A stretch of DNA of 40,920 bases from Amphritea atlantica (GTDB lineage: Bacteria > Pseudomonadota > Gammaproteobacteria > Pseudomonadales > Balneatricaceae). The stretch spans positions 12,289-53,208 of the forward strand of contig NZ_FOGB01000021.1 of NCBI RefSeq assembly GCF_900111095.1, given 5' to 3'. Position 1 is the stretch's first letter; each line of letters starts with the position of its first letter. The notes below the pieces were generated by a model. That model was not told the DNA's origin. It made no database searches and saw only the letters and a list, made by a program, of their open reading frames with translations. The position numbers and the translations under genes were made by a program. Below are positions 1 to 9,352 of the stretch, one piece after another.

Positions 1-266
1 CTTATCGGTGAGCTTTGCATGTTTTTCATATGATGAATGATTGTCCACGACAACTCTCCAAAAAAGCTCAGGACTTATCGGCGAGTTCTGCATCTTTTCA
101 TACAATGAATGATTGTCCACGACAGCTCTCAAAAAAAGCTCAGGACTTATCGGCGAGTTCTGCATTTTTTCATACAGTGAATGATTGTCCACGACAGCTC
201 TCAAAAAAGCTCAGGGCTTATCGGCGGGCTCTACATGTTTTTCATATGATGAATGATTGCCCTCGA
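1..266. repeat. Tandem 72-bp repeat array, about 3.7 copies
   Basis: Units begin at 1, 74, 146 and 217 with CTTATCGG and are 73, 72 and 71 bp long. The fourth is cut short and diverges after about 258. Each of the first three contains the inverted repeat TGTC-CAC-GACA, at 42, 114 and 186, exactly 72 bp apart. The first copy extends to TTGTCCACGACAA (41-53). A degraded version lies at 258. The array touches the window edge, so its true length is unknown. An open frame runs through it, but the 73/72/71 unit lengths and the lack of any recognisable protein argue against coding. Function is unknown; a protein-binding array or a dispersed repeat are both possible. Confidence 0.9.
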
Positions 267-476
267 TTCTGCATTTTTAGCGTTGACCTGTTGTGTATCC
301 TGTTGATTTCTTTTTTTTCATCTTGCCAGTGATCTTGTTTGTGATTAGTAGGCGTTCAATTTTTTAACTCTCTGTTATTCAAACGGTTTTTATCCGGCGC
401 TTTCGCTGTCCGCTTTTCTGTATTTGCCTCACTAATAATCCGTCGATTTATAAGCTTGTTTCGGGGAGTTTCTCCC
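267..476. other. AT-rich spacer upstream of the dcw promoter
   Basis: This stretch of about 210 bases separates the 72-bp repeat array from the mraZ promoter. It is T-rich on the plus strand. I see no gene and no strong terminator. The only structure noted is a short hairpin GGGAG-TTT-CTCCC at 464-476, directly before the -35 box. It has no uridine tail and may be chance. Confidence 0.5.
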
Positions 477-505
477 TTGCAAACCTGTAGGTTAATTTCT
501 ATAGT
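477..505 (+). promoter_or_regulatory. Sigma70 promoter of the dcw cluster (PmraZ)
   Basis: TTGCAA at 477-482, a 17-base spacer and TATAGT at 500-505 make a near-consensus sigma70 promoter. Transcription is expected to begin around 511-513, just before the MraZ repeats. It is the only strong promoter I can see before the long overlapping gene chain. Confidence 0.7.
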
Positions 506-513
506 GTGCGTTA

Positions 514-538
514 GTGGGTAATTGTGGGTAATTGTGGG
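514..538 (+). promoter_or_regulatory. MraZ operator: three GTGGG direct repeats
   Basis: GTGGG occurs at 514-518, 524-528 and 534-538, a perfect 10-bp period in which the spacers are also alike (TAATT). MraZ is known to bind TGGG repeats with 5-base spacers upstream of its own gene and to repress the dcw operon. The sites lie at the predicted transcription start, so binding would block initiation. Confidence 0.8.
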
Positions 539-564
539 CAGTTTTGGTTAAGGAGTGAGTTTTT

Positions 565-1023
565 TTGGTATTTCGGGGTGTCAATCCAATCAATCTGGAT
601 GCCAAGGGCCGTATGGCCATACCGGCACGCTACCGTGACAAGATCACGGAGCATTGCGGTGGGCAACTGGTTGCAACGATTGACACCGAGGAACGCTGTC
701 TGCTGCTTTATCCCCTGGCTGAATGGGAAGAGATTCAGGAAAAGATTGAAGCACTTCCCAGTTTTAACCCCGCGGCGCGGCGTATTCAGCGCTTGCTGAT
801 TGGTCATGCAACCGATCTGGATATGGATGGCAATGGCCGGTTGCTGTTGCCTGCTCCACTGCGGGAATACGCAGAGCTTGATAAGAAGATTGTGTTGCTG
901 GGGCAGGGGAATAAGTTTGAGATCTGGAGCGAAACGCGTTGGCTGGCAACCCGCGAGGAGTATCTGGCAGAGGTTGATGGCGGTGCTGAACTGCCGCAAG
1001 AGTTACAGAATTTATCACTTTAA
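565..1023 (+). CDS. mraZ: Transcriptional regulator MraZ
   Basis: This 152-residue protein matches the usual MraZ length. It has the two AbrB-like half-domains, with DNA-contacting motifs around residues 12-24 (DAKGRMAIPARYR) and 88-100 (DGNGRLLLPAPLR). MraZ is a ring-forming DNA-binding protein that represses its own operon. The start is TTG at 565, preceded by AAGGAG at 550-555. No ATG or GTG in this frame gives a family-like N terminus (the family begins near FRG), so the rare start seems real and may limit MraZ synthesis. It is the first gene of the dcw cluster and lies directly downstream of its own operator. Confidence 0.93.
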   Translation: MVFRGVNPINLDAKGRMAIPARYRDKITEHCGGQLVATIDTEERCLLLYPLAEWEEIQEKIEALPSFNPAARRIQRLLIGHATDLDMDGNGRLLLPAPLREYAELDKKIVLLGQGNKFEIWSETRWLATREEYLAEVDGGAELPQELQNLSL

Positions 1024-1041
1024 ACCGACAGGGGTTAGCAC

Positions 1042-1980
1042 ATGAGTGCAGAGTTTAAACATATCACAGTACTGCTGAATGAGGCTGTGGATACCCTGGT
1101 CGATGATCCGGATGGCTTTTATATCGATGGCACCTTTGGACGGGGTGGTCATTCTGCACTGGTATTGAGTCGCTTGTCTGCGCAGGGACAACTGATGGGG
1201 ATTGATAAGGATCCTGAAGCGATAGCCTGCGCTGCAGAACGATTTGGTGATGACCCGCGTTTCAGTATTGAACGAGGGTCATTTGCTCAGCTGGAGGCGT
1301 TTGTTCGTCAGCGCGAGCTGGCGGGAAAAGTCGATGGTGTATTGCTGGATCTGGGGGTTTCATCTCCTCAGCTTGATGATCCGAACCGGGGGTTCAGCTT
1401 TATGGCTGATGGTCCGCTGGATATGCGGATGAACCCGGATGTGGGAGAGAGCGTGGCCGAGTGGCTTGCGCATGCCGCAGAGAAAGAGATTGCTGATGTG
1501 CTCTATACCTACGGTGAGGAACGTCACTCCAGACGGATGGCCCGGGCTATTGTGAATGAGCGGGAGCAGGAACCGATCGTGACCACCGGCCGGCTGGCGA
1601 AAATTATTACAGAGGCTAACCCCGCATGGGAAAAAGGGAAAAACCCGGCCACCCGCGCTTTTCAGGGGATCCGGATCTTTATTAACCGGGAGCTGGAAGA
1701 CCTGGAAGACTGTCTCGATCAGGCGTTGGAAGTATTAAAACCCGGTGGGCGACTGGTAGTGATCAGCTTTCACTCTCTGGAAGACCGGATTGTAAAGCGA
1801 TTTATCCGTAAGTATGTCAAGGGCGATGAGCATCTGCCGCCGGGTATTCCGGTGACCGATGATATGTTGAATATCCGCCTGAAAGCGGTGGGTAAAGCGG
1901 TGAAAGCCGGGCGGGAAGAGGTGTCGGATAATCCTCGCTCACGCAGTGCCGTTATGCGGGTAGCGAAAAAAGTACGATGA
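1042..1980 (+). CDS. rsmH: 16S rRNA (cytosine(1402)-N4)-methyltransferase RsmH
   Basis: The 312-residue RsmH (MraW) uses S-adenosylmethionine to methylate N4 of C1402 in the P site of 16S rRNA. The N-terminal [10 protein letters not shown] motif, the SAM-binding loop GTFGRGGHS at about residues 30-38 and the late [11 protein letters not shown] segment are typical of the family. It follows mraZ after 18 bases. Its stop TGA overlaps the ftsL ATG (ATGA at 1977-1980), which suggests translational coupling. The gene is co-transcribed with division genes in most bacteria although its substrate is the ribosome. Confidence 0.96.
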   Translation: MSAEFKHITVLLNEAVDTLVDDPDGFYIDGTFGRGGHSALVLSRLSAQGQLMGIDKDPEAIACAAERFGDDPRFSIERGSFAQLEAFVRQRELAGKVDGVLLDLGVSSPQLDDPNRGFSFMADGPLDMRMNPDVGESVAEWLAHAAEKEIADVLYTYGEERHSRRMARAIVNEREQEPIVTTGRLAKIITEANPAWEKGKNPATRAFQGIRIFINRELEDLEDCLDQALEVLKPGGRLVVISFHSLEDRIVKRFIRKYVKGDEHLPPGIPVTDDMLNIRLKAVGKAVKAGREEVSDNPRSRSAVMRVAKKVR

Positions 1981-2327
1981 AACTGGGAGTGACACTGCCT
2001 GGATGGCTGAGAGCCCGGGATGAGCAACCGATTGATGATGTGATAGCGCCTGTCGAGCTGGTTAAGCCGGCGCTGATGGTGTTCTGCATGATCGCTCTGG
2101 TAGTAGTGTCATCGTTGATGGTGATCTGGTCGGCACATCAGTACCGGATCTTATTTAACCAGCAGCAGGAGCTGGTACAGCAGTGGGATGAGTTGCAGGT
2201 TGAATGGGGGCAACTACTACTTGAACAGGGGACTCTGGCCGCGAATAACCGGGTTGAGTCAGTGGCAATTAAACGCCTGGGAATGCATATTCCTGAGCAG
2301 GTTGAGGTGATCAGAGATGAGCGATGA
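1977..2327 (+). CDS. ftsL: Cell division protein FtsL
   Basis: This 116-residue single-pass protein has a short cytoplasmic N terminus, one hydrophobic segment at about residues 32-52 and a periplasmic coiled-coil-like stretch rich in Gln, Glu and Leu (about 58-95). FtsL is poorly conserved in sequence. The assignment rests on topology, size and its position between rsmH and ftsI. In the divisome it forms a complex with FtsB and FtsQ that activates FtsWI. It overlaps rsmH by 4 bp and ftsI by 11 bp. Confidence 0.88.
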   Translation: MKLGVTLPGWLRARDEQPIDDVIAPVELVKPALMVFCMIALVVVSSLMVIWSAHQYRILFNQQQELVQQWDELQVEWGQLLLEQGTLAANNRVESVAIKRLGMHIPEQVEVIRDER

Positions 2328-4032
2328 GCAGGACTTTCAAGCTCGTGCTGCAAGGGGCTGGCGCTTATGGCTGGTGTTTTTGCTGCTGTTGCTGATCGCG
2401 GCTGCGGTGGCGGGTAAGATGCTGTCACTGAATGTGCAGGAGCAAGCGTTTCTGAAGCAACAGGGGGATGCCCGGGTTCTGCGTACTGCGGTGATTCCGG
2501 CGCATCGGGGGATGATCAGTGATCGCAACGGTCTGCCGTTGTCGGTCAGTGCGCCTGTCTCAACGGTGTGGATGAATCCTAAAGAGTTTGACCTGCATAA
2601 CGCCTCGATCAATAAACTGGCGACCCTGATCGACAGTACTAAATCCGACCTGCTGAAGCGGGTAGCGCAGTTCCGTGATAAGCAGTTCATCTATCTGAAA
2701 CGTCAGATGACGCCTGCTCAGGCGGAGCAGATTGAAGATCTGCACATGCCTGGCGTCTATGTAGACCGCGAATATAAACGCTTCTACCCTGCTGCAGAGG
2801 TTGCCACGCATCTGGTGGGCTTTACCAGTGTTGATGGGGTTGGCCAGGAAGGCATTGAACTGGCGTTTGAGGACTGGTTACAGGGTGTACCGGGTAAAAA
2901 ACTGGTGATGCGGGATCTGCTCGGCCGGACGGTTAAACATATCCGCGAGCTGGAACCGATGGTGCAGGGTAAAGATCTGCAGCTGAGTATCGATCTGCGG
3001 TTGCAGTATCTGGCATATCGGGAGCTGAAAGCTGCGGTGCAGGCCCATAAAGCAGATTCAGCGGCGATGGTAGTGCTTGATGTGCATACCGGTGAAGTGC
3101 TGGCGATGGTCAATCAGCCCTCTTACAACCCGAATGATCGCAGCAACCTCGGCAGTGATATGAAGTCGCTGCGTAACCGGGCGGTGACCGACACCTTTGA
3201 GCCGGGGTCTACCATGAAACCGCTGACGATCGCGGCGGCATTGATGAGTGGTAAGTATACCCCTGACAGTGTGATTGATACCTCGCCTGGTTATATCCGG
3301 GTGAAGGGCAACACGATCCGTGACCACCGAAACTATGGTGAGCTGGATCTGGGCCGGATTATTACTAAATCCAGTAACGTTGGGGTGACGAAGCTGGCGC
3401 TGAGTATGCACGGGGATGCTGTGCGGAATGTTTTTCAGAATGTCGGGCTGGGACAGGTACCGGGTACCGGTTTTCCTGGAGAACAGCCGGGCGTATTACC
3501 CTATTTGTCCGAACGGCAGAAGGTTGAGCGTGCCACGATGGCTTATGGCTACGGTCTCTCTGTAACCCCGTTGCAGCTGGCGCAGGCGTATCTGCCGTTC
3601 GCCACCGGTGGGCTGGTGCGCCATGTATCGCTGCTGAAACTTGACCGGCCCGAGCCCGGCACCCGGGTGATGCCGGAAAAGGTTGCACGGGAAGTGCTGG
3701 AGATGATGGAAACCGTTACTCAGGCTGGTGGTACCGGACGCCGGGCTGCCATCGACGGATATCGGGTAGCGGGCAAGACCGGGACTGTGCATAAAGTTGG
3801 CACCGGCGGCTATGCGGATGATCAGTATGTTTCCATTTTTGCCGGTGTCGCGCCGGTGGATAATCCTGAAATCGTGGCGGTGGTGATGGTGGATAATCCG
3901 AAAGGGCAGGAGTACTACGGTGGTGAAGTGGCCGCACCTCTGTTTTCGCGGGTGGTCGGTGGCGCTCTGCGCATGTTGAATGTGGCACCGGATAACTGGC
4001 AGCCAGTGCACACGCAGATGGTGATGAAATGA
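2317..4032 (+). CDS. ftsI: Peptidoglycan D,D-transpeptidase FtsI (PBP3)
   Basis: The 571-residue septal class B penicillin-binding protein has a membrane anchor at about 16-34, a pedestal domain with RGMISDRNG near 64-72, and a transpeptidase domain. The catalytic motifs are intact: STMK with nucleophile Ser298 and Lys301, SSN at 352-354 and KTGT at 487-490. It crosslinks septal peptidoglycan together with FtsW. ATG at 2317 lies inside the end of ftsL, and its TGA overlaps the murE start by 4 bp. Beta-lactams such as aztreonam act on this protein family. Confidence 0.97.
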   Translation: MSDEQDFQARAARGWRLWLVFLLLLLIAAAVAGKMLSLNVQEQAFLKQQGDARVLRTAVIPAHRGMISDRNGLPLSVSAPVSTVWMNPKEFDLHNASINKLATLIDSTKSDLLKRVAQFRDKQFIYLKRQMTPAQAEQIEDLHMPGVYVDREYKRFYPAAEVATHLVGFTSVDGVGQEGIELAFEDWLQGVPGKKLVMRDLLGRTVKHIRELEPMVQGKDLQLSIDLRLQYLAYRELKAAVQAHKADSAAMVVLDVHTGEVLAMVNQPSYNPNDRSNLGSDMKSLRNRAVTDTFEPGSTMKPLTIAAALMSGKYTPDSVIDTSPGYIRVKGNTIRDHRNYGELDLGRIITKSSNVGVTKLALSMHGDAVRNVFQNVGLGQVPGTGFPGEQPGVLPYLSERQKVERATMAYGYGLSVTPLQLAQAYLPFATGGLVRHVSLLKLDRPEPGTRVMPEKVAREVLEMMETVTQAGGTGRRAAIDGYRVAGKTGTVHKVGTGGYADDQYVSIFAGVAPVDNPEIVAVVMVDNPKGQEYYGGEVAAPLFSRVVGGALRMLNVAPDNWQPVHTQMVMK

Positions 4033-5522
4033 GCCGGGTCAGTTTTCATCTGGTTGAGTTGTTGCCACAACTGGCCGGTAGTGATCTGGCACAGCTGGAG
4101 ATCGGCGGTATCTGTCAGGATAGCCGTCAGGTGAAACCGGGTGATCTGTTTTTTGCCCGTAATGGTGTGAGCCATAAAGGGATCGATTTTGTTTGCTCCG
4201 CTGCAGCAGAAGGGGCAGTTGCTGCGATTGTTGATGACGCAGAACTGGCTGCAGCGGACTCTATTGATGTGACTATCCCGCTGATCGGTGTGACGGATGT
4301 CGCGGCACTGATTGGCGAGGTAGCTTCACGTTTCTTTGGGGAACCCTCTCTTCATATGCGGGTGGTGGGTGTCACCGGCACCAACGGTAAAACCTCCAGC
4401 GCGCACTATATCGCCCAGTTGCTGCAGGGCTGTGGCGAGGTATGTGGCCTGATAGGGACCGTGGGTAATGGTTTGCTGGGGCAACTCAGGGAGTCAACCC
4501 ATACCACGCCGGATGCTATTGGTGTGCATCGCCTGCTGGCAGAACTGCGGGATAGTGGTGCAACGGCTGTGGTTATGGAGGTATCCAGTCATGCACTGGA
4601 TCAGCAGCGGATCAGCGGGGTGCACTTCAATGCGGCAGGCTTTACTAATCTGTCGCGGGACCATCTGGATTACCACGGTGATATGGACAGCTACGGGGCA
4701 GCAAAAGCCCGGTTGTTTTTCGAGATGGAGATTGATCATCAGGTGGTGAATGCCGATGACGCTTTCGGCGCAACGATTCTGGCCCGTAAAGATGGGCAGG
4801 ACCGGATCGGTTTTGGCGAGTCTGAACGGGCGGAAGTACGAGCCACCGGAGTGGTACTGTCGGCCAGCGGAATTATCGCCCGGATTGAGACCGCAAGGGG
4901 AACCTTTGCTCTGGATACGGGTCTGATCGGCCGCTTCAATCTGAGTAACCTGTTGCTGGCCATCGCTATTACTGAGCAGATGGGTTATCCGCAGCAGCAG
5001 ATTGAACGTGCGTTGCAGCACCTGACACCGGTGGCTGGACGGATGCAACGGGTATCCCGCCAGACACCTCTGGTGGTAGTGGATTATGCCCACACGCCGG
5101 ATGCGCTGGAAAAAGCCCTTGAAGCACTGCGGAATCATTGTCAGGGGCGGCTCTGCTGTGTGTTTGGCTGCGGCGGTGACCGGGATACCGGTAAAAGAGC
5201 GCAGATGGCACAGGTAGCGGAGCGACTGGCTGACTGTATTGTGGTCACCAGTGATAATCCCCGTACAGAAGATCCGCAGCAGATTATACAAATGATTATG
5301 GCAGGTTTTAGCCGCAGCGCCTCTGTGTCCTCTGAAACTGACCGCAAACGGGCCATTGAACAGGCGATTGCGGCGCTGCAGCCAGACGATATTTTATTGA
5401 TCGCCGGAAAAGGGCATGAGAACTATCAGGATATACAAGGGGTGAAGATGCCGTTCGATGACCTGGCGGTTGCCAGAGAGGCATTAGTAATGCGGGCAGC
5501 TAAACAGGGGCGTTCCCAATGA
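4029..5522 (+). CDS. murE: UDP-MurNAc-L-Ala-D-Glu--meso-DAP ligase MurE
   Basis: This 497-residue ATP-dependent cytoplasmic ligase adds the third stem-peptide residue. The Mur ligase P-loop GTNGKTS is at 117-123, the lysine expected to be carbamylated is near 226, and DNPR at 409-412 is the known signature for meso-diaminopimelate rather than lysine as substrate. The cell wall is therefore predicted to be the Gram-negative DAP type. The start codon overlaps ftsI by 4 bp, and the stop overlaps murF by 4 bp. Confidence 0.97.
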   Translation: MSRVSFHLVELLPQLAGSDLAQLEIGGICQDSRQVKPGDLFFARNGVSHKGIDFVCSAAAEGAVAAIVDDAELAAADSIDVTIPLIGVTDVAALIGEVASRFFGEPSLHMRVVGVTGTNGKTSSAHYIAQLLQGCGEVCGLIGTVGNGLLGQLRESTHTTPDAIGVHRLLAELRDSGATAVVMEVSSHALDQQRISGVHFNAAGFTNLSRDHLDYHGDMDSYGAAKARLFFEMEIDHQVVNADDAFGATILARKDGQDRIGFGESERAEVRATGVVLSASGIIARIETARGTFALDTGLIGRFNLSNLLLAIAITEQMGYPQQQIERALQHLTPVAGRMQRVSRQTPLVVVDYAHTPDALEKALEALRNHCQGRLCCVFGCGGDRDTGKRAQMAQVAERLADCIVVTSDNPRTEDPQQIIQMIMAGFSRSASVSSETDRKRAIEQAIAALQPDDILLIAGKGHENYQDIQGVKMPFDDLAVAREALVMRAAKQGRSQ

Positions 5523-6907
5523 ACGGTCCGTTCAGTCTGAGTGAGCTGGCGCCAGCACTGTCAGCCCGCCTGATTGGCGGAAGCTGCGAGGTGCTGGGGG
5601 TGAGCACTGATACACGCCATATTGGCAGCGGTGATCTTTTTATTGCCTTACGGGGTGAACACTTTGACGCCCACAACTTTGTAAAACAGGCAGTCGCTGA
5701 GGGGGCGGTTGCGGTGGTGGTTGAGCATGAGGTCGATGTTGATGTGCCTCAGTTGGTGGTCAGTAATACCCGCATGGCGCTGGGTAATATCGCCGCTTAT
5801 AACCGTCAACGGTTCAGCGGTTCGATGTTTGCTGTGACCGGTAGTAGTGGCAAAACCACAGTAAAAGAGATGCTCGCGTCTATCAACCGGCTGCGGGGAC
5901 AGACTCTGGCAACCCAGGGCAATCTGAACAACGATATCGGTGTTCCTCTGACGCTGTTAAGGCTGTCGGCCGGTGACCGTTATGGGGTGATTGAGATGGG
6001 CGCCAGTGGTGCCCATGAGATCGCCTATAGCACCCAGCTGACCCGACCGGATGTGGCGATTCTGAATAATGCCTTTGGTGCTCACCTGGAAGGGTTTGGC
6101 TCCCTCAGAGGCGTGGTGCTGGCGAAAGCGGAAATTTTCGAAGGGCTATCTGACAGCGGCACGGCAGTGGTTAATCTGGATGATCCCCACGCTGATATCT
6201 GGCTGGGCATGTTGCAACAGCAGCCGCTGATGACCTTTTCGGTAGAGCGCAGTGAGGCGTCTGTGTTTGCCTCAGATATCTGCTTACAGGGCAACGGCTG
6301 TTATGCCTTCAAACTGAACTATCAGGGGCAGCAGTATCCGGTCAGTCTGGCGGTAATGGGGCGGCACAATATCGCCAACGCGCTGGCAGCAGCGGCTGCA
6401 GTACTGGCCGACGGCTGCCCGCCTGAAACTGCAGCGCAGGGACTGGGGCAATGCCAGGCCGTTGCGGGGCGGATGCGTCCGATTCAGTCAGACGGCTCCA
6501 CCCTGATTATTGATGACAGCTATAACGCCAACCCTGATGCGGTGAAGGCGGCACTCAATACACTGTCAGAACTGAACGGTGAAAAGGTAGTGGTGCTGGG
6601 TGATATGGGGGAGCTGGGTGACGGCGCAGAGGAACAGCACCGGCAACTGGGAGCGTTTGCGGCAACCCGGCCAATCGACCTGCTGTTGACTTGCGGCGCC
6701 CTCAGCACCGCGACTCATGCAGGCTTTAGTACCGCCGGAGGCAAAAAAGCAGAACACTTCGCGGATAAAGCCGCTCTGCTCAGCTATCTGCAACAGCTAC
6801 CACCGCGTCAGCGCATTATTCTGGTAAAAGGCTCCCGCAGTGCGGGGATGGATCAAATTGTAACTGGCCTGGCGAATACAGGCTCTACCGATGGGGGTAG
6901 TCACTGA
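5519..6907 (+). CDS. murF: UDP-MurNAc-tripeptide--D-Ala-D-Ala ligase MurF
   Basis: The 462-residue MurF completes the UDP-MurNAc-pentapeptide by joining D-Ala-D-Ala. It has an N-terminal substrate domain with [11 protein letters not shown] at about 31-41, the ATPase P-loop GSSGKTT at 108-114, and the C-terminal ligase domain with [10 protein letters not shown]. The D-Ala-D-Ala substrate comes from DdlB, encoded further along the same cluster. It overlaps murE by 4 bp, and its TGA shares one base with the mraY ATG (TGATG). Confidence 0.96.
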   Translation: MNGPFSLSELAPALSARLIGGSCEVLGVSTDTRHIGSGDLFIALRGEHFDAHNFVKQAVAEGAVAVVVEHEVDVDVPQLVVSNTRMALGNIAAYNRQRFSGSMFAVTGSSGKTTVKEMLASINRLRGQTLATQGNLNNDIGVPLTLLRLSAGDRYGVIEMGASGAHEIAYSTQLTRPDVAILNNAFGAHLEGFGSLRGVVLAKAEIFEGLSDSGTAVVNLDDPHADIWLGMLQQQPLMTFSVERSEASVFASDICLQGNGCYAFKLNYQGQQYPVSLAVMGRHNIANALAAAAAVLADGCPPETAAQGLGQCQAVAGRMRPIQSDGSTLIIDDSYNANPDAVKAALNTLSELNGEKVVVLGDMGELGDGAEEQHRQLGAFAATRPIDLLLTCGALSTATHAGFSTAGGKKAEHFADKAALLSYLQQLPPRQRIILVKGSRSAGMDQIVTGLANTGSTDGGSH

Positions 6908-7989
6908 TGTTATTGCTTCTGGCCAACTGGCTGGCTGAATATAACAGTTTTTTCTCCGTATTCAGCTATCTGACGTTGCGCGGAATTCTTGGCGTGCTGA
7001 CGGCACTGGCGATCTCGCTGTTGCTGGGGCCTGCGCTGATCCGCAAGCTGAAAAGCAAGCAGATTGGTCAGACGGTACGTAGTGATGGTCCGGAATCCCA
7101 CTTCAGCAAGGCGGGAACGCCGACAATGGGTGGCGCGCTGATTATTCTGGCGATCATGATCAGTAGCCTGCTGTGGTCCGATCTGAGTAACCGATACACC
7201 TGGATCGTTCTGGGTGTGACCTTTATCTTTGGCGCTGTTGGCTGGGTCGATGATTACCGGATGGTGATCGAGAAGAGTTCGCGGGGATTACCAGCGCGCT
7301 GGAAATATTTCTGGCAATCGGTTGGTGGCCTGGGGGCCGCCATCGTGCTTTATGTAACTGCCCATGGGCCTGCAGAGACACAACTGATTATCCCGATCTT
7401 TAAAGATGTCGCCATTGAGATGGGGCTGTTCTTTATCGTCTTCACTTACTTTGTCATTGTGGGGACTTCCAATGCAGTCAACCTGACCGATGGCCTGGAT
7501 GGCCTGGCCATTTTGCCCACCGTGCTGGTTGCCGGTGCGCTGGGGTTCTTTGCCTATCTGGGGGGGAACGTCAACTTTGCCAACTATCTGCATATACCCT
7601 ACATCGCGGGTTCCGGTGAGTTGATTATTATCTGTGGTTCAATTGTCGGGGCCGGCCTCGGGTTTCTCTGGTTTAACGCCTATCCTGCTCAGGTGTTCAT
7701 GGGGGATGTGGGCGCGCTGGCGCTGGGGGCTGCGCTCGGTGTTATCGCCGTTATTGTTCGTCAGGAGCTGGTGCTGCTGATTATGGGCGGCGTGTTTGTC
7801 ATTGAGACGGTATCGGTGATTCTCCAGGTAGCATCATTCAAGCTGACCGGACGGCGGATCTTTCGCATGGCGCCGCTGCATCACCATTTTGAACTGAAAG
7901 GCTGGCCGGAACCCCGCGTTATTGTGCGGTTCTGGATTATTACTGTGGTGCTGGTTCTGATCGGACTGGCGACCCTGAAAATACGTTAA
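6907..7989 (+). CDS. mraY: Phospho-MurNAc-pentapeptide transferase MraY
   Basis: This 360-residue polytopic inner-membrane enzyme, with about ten hydrophobic helices, moves phospho-MurNAc-pentapeptide to undecaprenyl phosphate and so makes lipid I. The diagnostic cytoplasmic loops are present: [25 protein letters not shown] and the histidine motif [11 protein letters not shown] near the C terminus. Length is exactly that of the Escherichia coli enzyme. It shares one base with the murF stop and is followed by murD after 10 bases. Confidence 0.97.
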   Translation: MLLLLANWLAEYNSFFSVFSYLTLRGILGVLTALAISLLLGPALIRKLKSKQIGQTVRSDGPESHFSKAGTPTMGGALIILAIMISSLLWSDLSNRYTWIVLGVTFIFGAVGWVDDYRMVIEKSSRGLPARWKYFWQSVGGLGAAIVLYVTAHGPAETQLIIPIFKDVAIEMGLFFIVFTYFVIVGTSNAVNLTDGLDGLAILPTVLVAGALGFFAYLGGNVNFANYLHIPYIAGSGELIIICGSIVGAGLGFLWFNAYPAQVFMGDVGALALGAALGVIAVIVRQELVLLIMGGVFVIETVSVILQVASFKLTGRRIFRMAPLHHHFELKGWPEPRVIVRFWIITVVLVLIGLATLKIR

Positions 7990-7999
7990 CGGAGCGATT

Positions 8000-9352
8000 G
8001 TGAGCCTGATAGCAACAGATCAACTGCGGATTATTATCGGTCTTGGACAGACCGGGCTGTCCTGCGCCCGTTATCTGACACGCAAAGGTGTTCCGTTTGT
8101 TCTGGTTGATACCCGTGATGTGCCGCCCAATCTTGACCTGATTCGCTCAGAGTTCCCAGCGACAGAGTTGCATTGCGGCCCACTGGATCAGCAACTGTTG
8201 TGCCGGGCGGGCGAAATTCTGCTGAGCCCGGGCGTTGCCAAGGATCAGCCCGCTATTCAGGCTGCCGTTGCCGCCGGGGTTAAACTCAGTGGTGATATCG
8301 ATCTTTTCTGTCAGGCGGTTACTGCTCCGATCATTGCGATTACAGGTTCCAATGCCAAGAGCACCGTGACCACTCTGGTCGGTCAGATGGCGCTGGATGC
8401 GGGTATTGATGCTGGTATCGGAGGTAATCTGGGGACGCCGGTACTGGATATGCTGGAAGGAGGCGAACAGCAGCTCTATGTTCTGGAGCTATCCAGTTTT
8501 CAGCTGGAAACCGTCAATGACCTGCGGGCTGCGGCGGCAACGGTGCTCAATGTCAGTCCCGATCATCTGGACCGTTACAACAACAGCCTGCAACAGTATT
8601 ACCAGGCGAAGCACCGTATATTTAAGGGTGCTGCAAACGTTATTGTTAATCGTGATGACCCACTGACATCCCCCCTGGTGAGCAGTGGAGTTAAAGTATC
8701 CAGTTTTGGCCTGGGCCGCCCCGATCTTAACCAGTTTGGTTTACTGGAGCAGCAGGGTGAGTTGTATCTGGCCCGGGGCCTGAAACCCTTGCTGGCGATC
8801 AGTGAACTGAAAATTCAGGGGCAACACAATATCGCCAATGCACTGGCGTCGCTGGCGCTGGGAGAGGCGGCCGGTATCCCGCTGCTATCGATGTTGCAAA
8901 CCCTGAAAAACTTTACCGGCCTGAAACATCGCTGTCAGTGGGTTGATGATAAGGGCGGCGTGGCCTTTTTTAATGACAGTAAAGGCACCAACGTGGGGGC
9001 CACGGTCGCAGCCATTAACGGGCTGGCGGCAACCCTGACCCCAGGTAATAAAATTGTGCTGATTGCTGGTGGCGTTGGCAAAGGGGCTGATTTTAGTGAT
9101 CTGAACCAACCGTTGCAGCAAGCGGGGCGGGCGTTGGTGCTGATCGGAAAGGATGGTGGGCTGATCGATCAGGCGGTCAGTTGCCTGCCCGGGCAGTACG
9201 CTGCCACGATGCCGGAGGCGGTTTCACTGGCTGCCCGTCTGGCCCGGCCCGGTGATATCGTGCTGCTGTCTCCGGCCTGTGCCAGCTTTGATATGTTCAG
9301 CGGTTTTCCGGCCCGGGGTGATGCCTTTATTGAGTCGGTGGAGGCACTATGA
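8000..9352 (+). CDS. murD: UDP-MurNAc-L-alanine--D-glutamate ligase MurD
   Basis: The 450-residue MurD adds D-glutamate to UDP-MurNAc-L-Ala. The N-terminal Rossmann-like segment IIIGLGQTGLSCARYL binds the UDP moiety. The ATP loop is GSNAKST at 116-122, with Ala where many Mur ligases have Gly, a variant I recall from other gammaproteobacterial MurD proteins. FNDSKGTN in the central domain is typical. The start is GTG at 8000 with CGGAG at 7990-7994 as ribosome-binding site. The TGA overlaps ftsW by 4 bp. Confidence 0.96.
   Translation: MSLIATDQLRIIIGLGQTGLSCARYLTRKGVPFVLVDTRDVPPNLDLIRSEFPATELHCGPLDQQLLCRAGEILLSPGVAKDQPAIQAAVAAGVKLSGDIDLFCQAVTAPIIAITGSNAKSTVTTLVGQMALDAGIDAGIGGNLGTPVLDMLEGGEQQLYVLELSSFQLETVNDLRAAAATVLNVSPDHLDRYNNSLQQYYQAKHRIFKGAANVIVNRDDPLTSPLVSSGVKVSSFGLGRPDLNQFGLLEQQGELYLARGLKPLLAISELKIQGQHNIANALASLALGEAAGIPLLSMLQTLKNFTGLKHRCQWVDDKGGVAFFNDSKGTNVGATVAAINGLAATLTPGNKIVLIAGGVGKGADFSDLNQPLQQAGRALVLIGKDGGLIDQAVSCLPGQYAATMPEAVSLAARLARPGDIVLLSPACASFDMFSGFPARGDAFIESVEAL

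Noticed and set aside
1-266. CRISPR-like array
   Set aside because: The whole 72-bp unit repeats; there are no unique spacers between constant short repeats and no cas genes.
15-332. 105-codon open frame through the 72-bp repeats
   Set aside because: Repeat units of 73, 72 and 71 bp do not keep a coding frame, there is no ribosome-binding site, and the protein is only the translated repeat.
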